NCBI GenBank assembly: GCA_036873755.1
Contig: JAVTVY010036892.1
Location: 1 to 64,000 of the forward strand
Length of the DNA: 64,000 bases
Reading direction: 5' to 3'
DNA from: Hanleya hanleyi
Taxonomy: Eukaryota; Mollusca; Polyplacophora; Lepidopleurida; Hanleyidae
A program made the position numbers and the translations under genes. Of the stretch, positions 1-8,674 are shown in pieces. Below the pieces are notes generated by a model. It was not told the DNA's origin, searched no databases, and saw only the letters and a list, made by a program, of their open reading frames with translations. The stretch's first letter is position 1, and each line of letters opens with the position of its first letter.

Positions 1-2
1 TC

Positions 3-932
3 TCATCCCGGATCCGGACATCATCATCCCGAAGTCCGGACTCCCAGGTCGAACTGGAGATGGAATCAGCTCCGAAGTCGGACTCTACAACTAAAGTAAA
101 GAAACCGGCCACGGTACAGCTCAAAGCGCGGGATCCGGAACATCAACTTCCCGGAAAATCGAGCCGGAATGCAGACCGGGACCCGGATAACCGAGAACAT
201 TCCCGTAATCCGGACACTCGAACTACGGAGGACCGGAACGACCATACAAGGCACACAACCCGGAGTTCTGATCATCATCATTCCAGGGATAAAGATCGCC
301 TTCCCCGTCCCGGGCGTCGCTCCCGTAGCCCGGATCGTCGGCGAATCGTAAATACGGATCGAGAGAGGAACCGGAATCCGGACTCGGATTTTCGGCATTA
401 TCAGCGCCATTCTCGGATAGAAGATCGAGATCGAGAGACGGCCAGACATAGAAGCCGGGAAGCCCGGGAGAAATTTATCCGGACGAGTCCCCGTTATCAA
501 CCACGTTCCCGTAGTCCACCCAGATATCGGCGACAGAGTCCTTTATGGCCAGGGTTTGGAAATCGGAACTTATCTTCTCTGGGTCCACGTCAACCTCATC
601 GTAGATCACGCTCTCCCAGACGACACCAGCCAACAGAGACGATTGGACATCAGGCACAAGTTGGAAAATCTACGCAAAAAGATTCTTCCAAAAACCGGAC
701 TACCTCCCCGAAACGGAAACGGATTTTGCGGGAATCTGACGCAATCCACTCCAGTTTAGCTGTTCTTTCATCACCACAGAAGCGTAAAGAGAGAACACGC
801 ACAGAGACGTTGACGACAACCACGCCGTTGCCCCAGACGCAAATTTCAGATAAATCTTCGGAGAGTGAGAGAAGTCAAAGATCCCGATCAGCCTCAACTT
901 CCCCACCACCGAAACGGAAACGTAGTCATTGA
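3..932 (+). pseudogene. DIRS gag-like region, arginine/serine-rich N-terminal part
   Basis: The frame is open from the window edge (position 3), so the ATG at 60 may not be the true start. The product is very basic and full of RS, RSRSP and DRD/DRE runs, resembling SR splicing-factor tails, and ends in a KRKR-type basic stretch. A TGA at 930-932 interrupts it. The same frame continues after the stop with an acidic serine run (SPPPESDSDSDKKK) before the coding signal moves to another frame near 1010. The RS composition suggests nucleic-acid or nuclear-speckle binding, but this is inference and no fold was recognised. Confidence 0.7.
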
Positions 933-979
933 CCTTCGGCAGACTTGTCCGTATCACCACCACCGGAGTCTGACTCTGA

Positions 980-1972
980 TTCGGACAAGAAGAAGCTATT
1001 GCGTTCAAGACCAAGATGGCGGCGATTTATAAGCTCAAACCTAACATCGCCCGACCTTCTGAAGATGAGAAGTCCCAGGCTCAAAAGAAAAAGCGTTTAA
1101 CGGCAGCCTCTACTTCTGCTAAAGATCTACCCCTTGTAAACCAGGGCGACCCGACAACCTTTCCCCCATCTCCGGAGTGGAAAAGATTATTGGACCAGTA
1201 CGAGGAAAATAAGCTGACTTCCAATGCTGTATACCCTAAACGTCCGGGAGTCTTCAAACCTTATATACTTCACAACAGGTTACTACCGGATAAACCAGCA
1301 CGTGTAGATGGTGACATCAGCACTATTTCTTTGACACCGAAACCGTCCATCATCGACCTCCCCGTCTTACAGGCATTACAGGTTGAGGAGATGATGCTAC
1401 ATCAACACTGGATAACCTCTTACACCGACTATTTCATCGCTGGAATGAAAAATCTCCTTAAGGAAATTGGCGAACGCCCTCAACAGAAGGAAGCCGTTCC
1501 CATCATGAGGAATGAGGTCGATTTTTTGTGGGGATTCCTCGACTCCTTAGACAGAGCCAACGCCCACATCATGCAGACTGCCACTTTCTCCTTTTCTACA
1601 GTACTTCAAGCAAGGAGATCGGCTCATTTAAAACAACTGAAGACAGACGTTACACCTCATGCTAAGACGACATTACTACAGTAACCCTTCGCCTCACACA
1701 TGTTGTTTAACGATGCCATCCAGACTGTCAGATCAGAGGTTCAAGACGAGAGATCTTCCCGACTCATTGACGTTTTAGCGAAACAGCGCCCCACTCTGGA
1801 CAAGTTCAGCAAACCGAAGGGTCAAGGGAAGACTTCAGGACAGAACTTTACCAAGACCACCAAGAGCGACCAGCCCAAACGTGGCAGCTTTCGAGGTAAA
1901 AGCAAACAACGGGGTGGACCTCAGTTCCAGCCCCCGGCCACTAGGGGACGGGACTCCGGACACCGTAACTAA
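980..1972 (+). pseudogene. DIRS gag-like region, C-terminal part
   Basis: Two open segments in the same frame (1016-1684 and 1700-1972) are separated only by the TAA at 1682-1684, so they are one broken reading frame. The protein has a charged N-terminus, a helical middle (around LQALQVEEMMLHQHW) and a basic Gly/Lys/Arg-rich tail (KPKGQGK...RGSFRGKSKQRGG) that could bind nucleic acid. The tail overlaps the start of the RT region in another frame, as is usual in DIRS elements. It is assigned to gag by position and composition only. Confidence 0.65.
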
Positions 1973-4900
1973 TCAACTGATACCTCCATCCAATCTCATC
2001 ATTACTCCATTTCATCAATTTCAGCATCCGGTCGTCGGAGGACGTCTGCAGAGGTTTTGGCAGAATTGGGAGTCCATTACCGACAACAGGTGGGCCATAA
2101 GAACCTTAAGAGACGGATTTCATCTCACTTTCCTCAAAGTACCCACGTCTCATCAGGCATCCACAGCCCCCGAAATTCCCGATTCGACCATAACATCTGC
2201 AGACCTTAATCTCTTCAGTTCAGATGTTAATCCAGAAACAAGCCATACGAGAGCTCAGCCAAGACGAAGACACTCCCAGGTTTTACAGTCCAGTGTTCCT
2301 CGTCCCAAAGAAGGGCTCCGATCAACTGCGTATGATCATAGATCTCCGACGTCTAAACAAAGACCATCTAGCGACACCTCCAAGGTTCAAGATGCCGTCC
2401 ATTCCTTCCTTGCGGTCCCGACTCCCACTGAAGACTTGGATGGTATCCATCGAGCTTCAAGTCGCCTATCTTCATATTCCCATTTACTCACCTCATCGAC
2501 GTTATCTTCGTTTCGCCATTGCCGGAAGGAGGTTCGAGTGGCAGGTTCTTCCTTTCGGCATATCCATCGCCCCGTGGTGTTTCACCCGCATCACTCAGCC
2601 CATTGTTTCATTTCTTCACCTACGGGGCATCAACATCAAGATTTACATAGACGACATCCTGCTGTGGTCCGTGGACGAGAATCTTCTCAGAGCCCAAACA
2701 GATTTCGTCCTTCAGGTCCTACGTCAGATTGGCTTCATCCCTCACCCGGAAAAATCAGAACTACAACAGAGGCATTACATAGGAGCATTCATCGATTCTC
2801 AGAGGGGCATTATCCTACCGCCGGAAGATCGATGGAACAAAATCCAACAAATAATAAGACAATTTTTATTGTCACAATACCAACCCTTGCAGCAGTGGCA
2901 GGTACTACTAGGGCTGCTAACTTCAACACAGGATTTGATACCGTGAGGCCGACTACAGGTACGACATCTACAATTCCATGTCCAACCGTTCCTACGAATG
3001 GAAACAGACAACCCGATGGTGCCAGTACCACAAAATCTCCATGCACATCTCAGATGGTGGCAGCATCGACTCAATGTGATGATCGGAGTACCATTTCGTC
3101 CGCCTCATCCAGACCGCTATCTTTTCACAGATGCGTCGCTAACGGGCTGGGGAGCCCACATGGGGGACTGCGAAGTTGCCGGGCGCTGGTCCCAAGAGGA
3201 AGCCCAACTTCACATCAATGTCCTCGAGATGTCGGCCATCATTCATGCTGTCCAACACTGGCTACCTCACATATCCCAGTCATCTCTCCTAGTGGCCACA
3301 GACAACATGACAGTAACAGCGTATGTGAACAAGCAAAACTATTTCTGAAGACATTGGACTTACTACAGCTAGCTCAGCTACATCAGTTCCACATACCAGG
3401 GTGCGAAATAGCCATTTGCCCGATTGCCCGGGGCAACTAGAATTTTTTTCGGGCAACCTGTTTATGACAGACGGTGGTCCGGCGGGCAACCTCGTTTTTT
3501 GGTGAAAAAACAGAAAAAGTCTGCAAGTCTGTTGATACGATCATCTCATATCATACAAGGACTATTCATTAGGCTGAAAAGAAGGCTGTGTTGAAAGAGT
3601 TTGATGTCGGCAAACAGTTTTGGTCTTGGGAAGATGGCAAACCGAATGTTGAAGTACGGTAACAAAAACTGGACACCGCATAATTCAGTTGCCAATAACG
3701 AAACTACATCCAAGGTTGACTTTGTTGATGGTTCACAAAATTTACTGTTAATCATTTTCTGATGACTATTGTCGAATATAACAGCTACAAATATATATTT
3801 ATCCCAAGGCTAGATGCGATAACATTGAAAATTTGTGATTTGCACATGGTCAGCCATCCTGGCTCACGGTTATCCCCCCTTAACAGTAACATTACATGAT
3901 TATCTCCCCTGTAAAGTAGCATCTGGATGTAAAAGTTTAACTTAGCAGATGAGAGATGGGCACCATGAGTTGACTTATTCATTATCATATTTAAAACAAA
4001 GTATAAATATCATCAACTTATCTTGCTTATAGATTTTTTTATTTATTTATTTATTTTTTCATTTTCTTTATATAGATGTAGTGCAATTAATGATCAATTA
4101 CACAATATTAAAATGAGTCATTTGAAAGCATATTTGTCTATAAAAACTCCTGAAATTCTATCCTGTCATAGCTGTAGGAACCCTGGCCTTTCACTTACAT
4201 AAATTTCCCATAACATCATAAATTAATTTTATGAAATGAGGTTACTTAGATTTGGTTTCATGGCAAATTGTTGCTGCAATGGGGCCATTGCGTTGGTTGT
4301 TAAAAAGGTTTAGAACTGCCAATTGGAGATCAAACAAAAAGATTCAGTGATAGTCTAGTCTGTACATGATCATCAGATTGTCACAGTTGAATCAAACTTG
4401 TTTTGTCGAGTCTGATTTCGGGTTCAAATAAAGTACATATATTTTCGGGCAACTTAAAAATTAGCCGGGCAACCTGAAAATGAGGTGCAGGTTGCCCTTG
4501 GGCAACCATAATTATTTTTCTATTTCGCACCCTGCATACGAGCACGGTATATACCGGGGAAACTCAATGTTCTGGCAGATGCCTTGTTCAGACCAGACAA
4601 GATCCTGCAGACGGAGTGGATGCTACACCCGCAGGTTTTTCAGAGCGTAGCACAGATTTGGGGTCAACGTCAACTAGACCTATTTGCGACCAGGCACAAC
4701 AAACAGATAGCATGCTTTGTCAGCCCAGTCCCAGATCTGCAGGCCCTAGCCGTAGATGCGCTGTCGTTGGACTGGAACGGCCTACTAGCCTACGCCTTCC
4801 CTCCAATAGCCTTGATTCAGATGATCCTCAAGAAAATTTCAGAGGAACGATGTATCATCGTCATGATAATCCCGTGGTGGCCTCAACGACCTTGGTTCCC

Positions 4901-5186
4901 GCAATTACTACTGCTACTCACAGACACGCCTCGTCGACTACCAGTGTGGCGAACTCTTCTCAGCCAGCATCGTCAGGGAGTTGTCCACGAGAATCCGTCC
5001 TGGATGAACTTACACGCCTGCAGACTATCAAGCATTCCCTCAGAACAAAAGGATTTTCAACAGAGGTTGCACAAACGATGGTCAATGACAACAGGAAATC
5101 AACCAATCAAGTATACCAATCAAAATGGAAATATTTCAGAACGTGGTGCAGAGACAATCAGCTTAATCCCGATTCTGCCTCTCTAA
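1881..5186 (+). pseudogene. DIRS reverse transcriptase-RNase H polyprotein, frameshifted and split by an insertion
   Basis: The N-terminal RT lead-in (GGRLQRFWQNWESIT) is read in one frame at about 2030-2150. Coding then moves to the frame open at 2194-2946 with the RT fingers (FYSPVFLVPKKGS), LPFGISIAPWCF and the catalytic IYIDDIL, whose two aspartates are at 2650-2655. After a TGA at 2944-2946, RNase H continues to 3345 with its acidic residues in TDAS (3130), NVLEMS and ATDNMT. A small shift near 3340 returns to the first frame. That frame runs into the transposon at 3397 and resumes at 4535 (RYIPGKLNVLADAL) with the DIRS C-terminal DLFATR and YAFPP motifs, ending at 5186. It would copy element RNA if intact; this copy cannot. 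Confidence 0.88.
3397..4534 (+). mobile_element. hAT-like non-autonomous DNA transposon inserted in the DIRS RNase H region
   Basis: The ends are a perfect inverted repeat, CAGGGTGCGAAATAG, at 3397-3411 and 4520-4534. Outside them the 5 bp CATAC is duplicated (3392-3396 and 4535-4539). Internal ends carry repeated GGGCAAC motifs in both orientations. No transposase frame is visible; a short plus-frame stretch at about 3590-3660 (KEFDVGKQFWSWEDGKPNVE) looks like a captured or ancestral coding scrap. The CAGGG start resembles hAT ends, but most hAT families make 8-bp duplications and only some make 5-bp ones. The element plus one target copy is 1143 bp, a multiple of three, so the host frame is the same on both sides. 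Confidence 0.85.
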
Positions 5187-6091
5187 CTATAATTGCTGAT
5201 TTCCTCCTCCATCTACATAGAGACAGACACTTCCAGCACAGTACGATAGAGGGTTATCGATCTGCCTTATCTAGAGTTTTACGTCTATCCATCAACTTAG
5301 ATATTGGACAAGACAAGGACATTTCGTCACTCCTTAGAGCCTTCGCCCTCCAATCCCGACGAGCACAACAATTACTTCCAAAGTGGGACCTTGGTGTGGT
5401 ATTGAGCTCTCTTCTAAGACCTCCATTTGAACCACTAGCGGATGCAACTATAAAGGCAGTATCCTACAAGACGGTCTTCCTGATGTCGTTTGCACTAGCA
5501 ACTAGAGTCTCAGAACTTCATGCCCTAGGAAGGAAATCACTAAAGTGGACTCAGGACTGGTCAAGAATCTCATTACGTCCCACCCCGGAATTCCTTGCGA
5601 AAAACGAACCAATGCTACCTAGACCACACGATAAACGTCTCTACGACATCCAGGTGTTATCCAATGTGTTGGACTCGAACCTGGACGAGGACAGATGTCT
5701 GTGCCCAGTTAGGGCATTACGTCACTACATTCATCGTACAGACCCTGATAGAGGCACCAGACGTCTGCTATTTTTATCTCTGAAACCTAATGCTACAGCG
5801 GATATCACTAAGAACACCATAGCCTCATGGTTGAAGAAAGTTTTTCAGTGGACGTATGAACTCGCAATCAACAGTCCTCCCCTACTGTCCTCGGTGTCAT
5901 CGCATGAAATTCGTGCACTGGCTACGTCTTGGCCTCTTAACAAGAAATTATCCGTCACTGACATCGTCAACGCATGCGCATGGCGATCAAACTCTACATT
6001 TACCAATCATTACTTGAGAGATTTATCCATTCAGGCAGATGGAGTGGCTACATTGGGCCCACTAGTGGCTGCCCAACATGTAGTCCTTTAA
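4616..6091 (+). CDS. DIRS tyrosine recombinase (integrase-like), open reading frame intact
   Basis: This 491-codon frame overlaps the end of the RT frame. Similarity to the family probably begins near 5040 (TKGFSTEVAQ), so the first ~140 codons may just be the overlap. The core-binding region is recognisable (STNQVYQSKWKYFRTWC, IEGYRSALSRVLRL). Catalytic residues are R297 in ATRVSELHAL, the H430-E-I-R433 box and the nucleophile Y466 in FTNHYLRD. The family joins circular cDNA into the genome by strand exchange without target duplication. It is the only part of the element without a visible stop or frameshift, though its position in a dead element makes expression doubtful. Confidence 0.88.
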   Translation: MDATPAGFSERSTDLGSTSTRPICDQAQQTDSMLCQPSPRSAGPSRRCAVVGLERPTSLRLPSNSLDSDDPQENFRGTMYHRHDNPVVASTTLVPAITTATHRHASSTTSVANSSQPASSGSCPRESVLDELTRLQTIKHSLRTKGFSTEVAQTMVNDNRKSTNQVYQSKWKYFRTWCRDNQLNPDSASLTIIADFLLHLHRDRHFQHSTIEGYRSALSRVLRLSINLDIGQDKDISSLLRAFALQSRRAQQLLPKWDLGVVLSSLLRPPFEPLADATIKAVSYKTVFLMSFALATRVSELHALGRKSLKWTQDWSRISLRPTPEFLAKNEPMLPRPHDKRLYDIQVLSNVLDSNLDEDRCLCPVRALRHYIHRTDPDRGTRRLLFLSLKPNATADITKNTIASWLKKVFQWTYELAINSPPLLSSVSSHEIRALATSWPLNKKLSVTDIVNACAWRSNSTFTNHYLRDLSIQADGVATLGPLVAAQHVVL

Positions 6092-6184
6092 TTCAGACCA
6101 AGAAGAAGAGGGGGGAGCTGAAAATATCAAGACAAGAGCACTCTGGGTAAGCGCATCTTCATCCTAGAGACGGAGAGGCCTTAC

Positions 6185-6290
6185 GAGGAGCGGCAAGACG
6201 TACTATAGTCAAAAGACACCATTTTGGCAAACGGTCTATAGTGACGGATCGGATCCATCCACCTCACTAAGTCGTCTTGCGTAACTCCTC
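6185..6290. repeat. Inverted repeat in the DIRS 3' region
   Basis: GAGGAG...GCAAGACG at 6185-6200 is mirrored by CGTCTTGC...CTCCTC at 6273-6290, with a second inner match around CTATAG at 6203-6208 and 6236-6241. DIRS elements carry terminal and internal complementary repeats used to circularise cDNA. Assigning this hairpin to that role is inference. Confidence 0.55.
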
Positions 6291-6472
6291 ATAATGCCTA
6301 TTCGCCTGTCATAACGGCTTGGTTTTATTATGTGGTTTTACATTAAATACAGAGTTCAACTCCGGTTACGTGTTCCGCATGTCTGCGATATGACTTAAAT
6401 CGACCGGCGACCCAACCTCCTCTGTTGGTAGTCTGGCGGTTTGTAATAGAAGGGAAGCTTTAATGCAAAAAC

Positions 6473-6740
6473 AGAGAACATTTAAAGACAATGCAAAGGA
6501 TGCACCCAACCCTACCTCCCCGCACGCCTTGGTCGTTATTCAACACGCCAACTACTGCGGCAGGAAAATATGAAGAATCAGGGATCAAAGGGCGCATGCG
6601 TGGAACACGTTGCCTGGGTAACCCAGGATCAGGGGAGTTAACTCTTTTAATTCTTTTGCAAATGAGATCTCCAGAGGAGAGTAATGTAATAGAAGGTTTG
6701 CTTTAATAAAAAACACAAACATTGTTTTTAAATGTTCTCT
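6473..6740. repeat. Inverted and direct repeats at the DIRS right end
   Basis: A 21 bp segment at 6473-6493 is the reverse complement of 6720-6740 with one mismatch. The 11 bp GTAATAGAAGG occurs just before each arm in direct orientation (6443-6453 and 6686-6696). This split direct/inverted layout is what DIRS termini and their internal complementary region look like, and it supports a right boundary at about 6740. Confidence 0.5.
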
Positions 6741-6816
6741 ATTTTGACGTCTGCGGGCCCACGTGATCATTGAATGTATGCAGGTTAGATCCTTCATCTG
6801 TATAATAAATCACTCA

Positions 6817-6965
6817 TTTTTATATGCCCACCAAACAAGGCAGATGTTGTATTATGGGATGGCAATTTCCATCGGTCCATACGTCCAGTTTTGTCCATTT
6901 CTAAATCTGCCCAGGACAGTTTTCTATCTACAGTTCCAATTTCTATATGCCCGTCATTAAATGAA
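6817..6965 (-). repeat. Reversed 3' fragment of the large satellite-bearing (alpha) element
   Basis: Read on the minus strand, this shows the end of the element at 8675-11408: a CTGTAGATAGAAAACTGTC-like monomer piece, CATAATAC, a short hairpin and GGGCATATAAAAA. It lacks the array and the 5' end. Confidence 0.6.
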
Positions 6966-6970
6966 GGGCG

Positions 6971-7499
6971 TCTAATGCTATGTGATTTCCATCCTCTATC
7001 TGTCCGTTAATTTTTGCTTATCCATGTGATATCTCCAGTTTCAGGTCATAGATTGGTTCCAAAATTCAATCAGTATGACAAGTTTTTGGTAGCTTACTGA
7101 ATTAAGATTTAGGTCATTTTATTGATATTCATGTAGATAAAGCTGAAGAAGCATTCAAGCTCTTCTTGATATTTCAAATAGTATATACAGTGATTTGTCT
7201 ATAATTAATTAATCAGTTCAGTGCCATCTCTGATGAAGTTTCTGCCTCTGACCACATTTCTTAATGAGCCCATGGGCCTAATACGAACGGGTCTCAGGAT
7301 CTGCTTTATTAGTACAGTATTTTTGATGTACCATGCCCAGCTATATAGATATTCATGTTCTTCCGAAGTCCTCACACTTGTCCAGCTGTGGATAACTGGA
7401 GGATTGGATATACAATATTGTGGCTTTGATTAATTACCAGATTTCACAGAGATCGGATTGTCACTGATATTCAGTGAGATCCATTGAAAAATATAATTG
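6971..7499. other. No recognisable feature
   Basis: AT-rich unique-looking sequence with no coding signal, repeat or RNA gene that I can support. Confidence 0.5.
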
Positions 7500-7554
7500 A
7501 TTCACTGTGGCGAGATAATCTGATAAAATACACACAAAGCAATAGGAGCCCACC

Positions 7555-7689
7555 CGTGAGGTCCTTGGTGTTAAAAGGAATAGGACCCTACCCATGTGGT
7601 TTCTGGGTGTGAAAGGGAATAGGGACCAAACGTCTTGATAGGACCGAAACAGTGTTGAAGGCGACGTTAAATCATATTCACTCACTCAT
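7555..7689 (+). mobile_element. 3' part of a SINE or LINE with the CACTCACTCA-type tail
   Basis: The segment ends in GGCGACGTTAAATCATATTC followed by ACTCACTCA, the same tail found at 16877-16907 and, reversed, at 41843-41871. The body holds degenerate direct repeats (AATAGGACCC, AATAGGGACC). No tRNA-like head or target duplication is visible, so it is probably 5' truncated. Confidence 0.55.
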
Positions 7690-7815
7690 CCCATTTATTA
7701 ACCAAGGGAGGCAACTCCTACATAATTGAGCTGCATCTTCTGCCCGGTGCAGTGGCTGTGTTGAATTGTAAAAATAGCTTATTTTTTTAGTCTTTTTATT
7801 TTGCCTGCATTTCAG

Positions 7816-7919
7816 ATGAATATCGCAAGAAGATACCTAAAGACCGTACAGAGGAAAATGTTCGTTATTTGAAAAAGTTGGCCGATGTAGGCAAAACAAG
7901 CAGCAAGTGTACAGAAATG
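7816..7919 (+). CDS. Candidate internal exon of an unidentified protein
   Basis: A pyrimidine-rich stretch ending in CAG precedes the exon at 7815 and a GTATGG donor follows at 7920. The 104 bp have an open frame (2 nt + 34 codons) reading EYRKKIPKDRTEENVRYLKK and then LADVGKTSSKCTEM. The charged, helix-like composition and clean splice sites suggest real coding sequence. No partner exon was recognised and the family is unknown to me. It could also be an exon captured by a transposon. Confidence 0.45.
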
Positions 7920-8073
7920 GTATGGCGATTAAATCTACATACACCAAATTCAATACAATTTCCTAGGCAAAAAAGCCTAGTATATGTACATGTATATTAT
8001 TAAAAACCCCAAAACAAATTTGCATTTGCCTGTACTGCATAAATTTGTGACAAGCTCAGATATGCCCCTTGAT

Positions 8074-8431
8074 CAGGTTAGAAAGAATCACCTCTCTAAA
8101 ATAGAGGTAAAAAAAGTTGTTTTGTCCAATAAATTCGAGAATATGGCAACCAAGGACATATATATCCATATCGGATATTATTGAAAAAATTAATTGTTGT
8201 CTATCTAATTTGCATAAGCAGAGACGACATGTTTTGTTCTCTATTAACAATTGCAATGAAGACTTTCATTGGAAAACCACTGTTACGACATGTAACCACA
8301 TAAAAGGTAGATCGCCTGAAGATACATGACATGTACATGTAGTGGAGCATTATGATGAATAAGTCAAAAGTTATTAAGCAAAAAACATCCATTTTTACCT
8401 CCATTTTAGAGAGGTAGTTTTCTCTTACCTG
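8074..8431. mobile_element. MITE of the CAGGTTAG family, copy 1
   Basis: The 358 bp element starts with CAGGTTAGAAAGAATCACCT and ends with its imperfect reverse complement (...CTCTTACCTG). Both ends contain the CTCTCTAAAATNGAGGTAAA core. Flanking pentamers are TTGAT (8069-8073) and CTGAT (8432-8436), a 4-of-5 match to a 5-bp target duplication. No long frame belongs to it. Confidence 0.75.
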
Positions 8432-8674
8432 CTGATGAACTGCCGAGTGAACTGTCAAGTTTTGAATGCTTAAACCCAGATTACCATGCACCTAAGTCGT
8501 CTAGGTTCAGCTGTTGACAACCTTTACTATGAAAGGACATGTAGGGGGACAGGTCTGCCAGGCACAAAATTATGAGCCTTTTACACCGGCAACATCCATG
8601 GGTTTATTAATCAGGAGCATTGCTGTATGTTACATTATTTCGTGACTGTCGTATCTGGCGACTTGAATTTACAA
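8432..8674. other. No recognisable feature
   Basis: Short unique-looking spacer between a MITE and the next array element. Confidence 0.4.

Larger units (their letters stand above)
1..6740 (+). mobile_element. DIRS-type tyrosine-recombinase retrotransposon, 5' truncated by window edge, decayed
   Basis: Gag-like, reverse transcriptase/RNase H and tyrosine recombinase coding regions follow one another on the plus strand. There is no aspartic protease or DDE integrase, and this order with a tyrosine recombinase defines DIRS/Ngaro-type retrotransposons. No methyltransferase domain was seen. The copy is dead: in-frame stops at 930-932, 1682-1684 and 2944-2946, frame changes near 1010, near 2120-2190 and near 3340, and a 1138 bp transposon at 3397-4534. 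The left end lies outside the window. The right end is placed at about 6740 from an inverted repeat and could instead be near 6460. Confidence 0.9.

Noticed and set aside
1881..3440. 519-codon single open frame across the DIRS RT region
   Set aside because: Only its first ~100 codons look like RT lead-in. From about 2190 the conserved RT and RNase H motifs are in a different frame, so most of this frame is a shadow.
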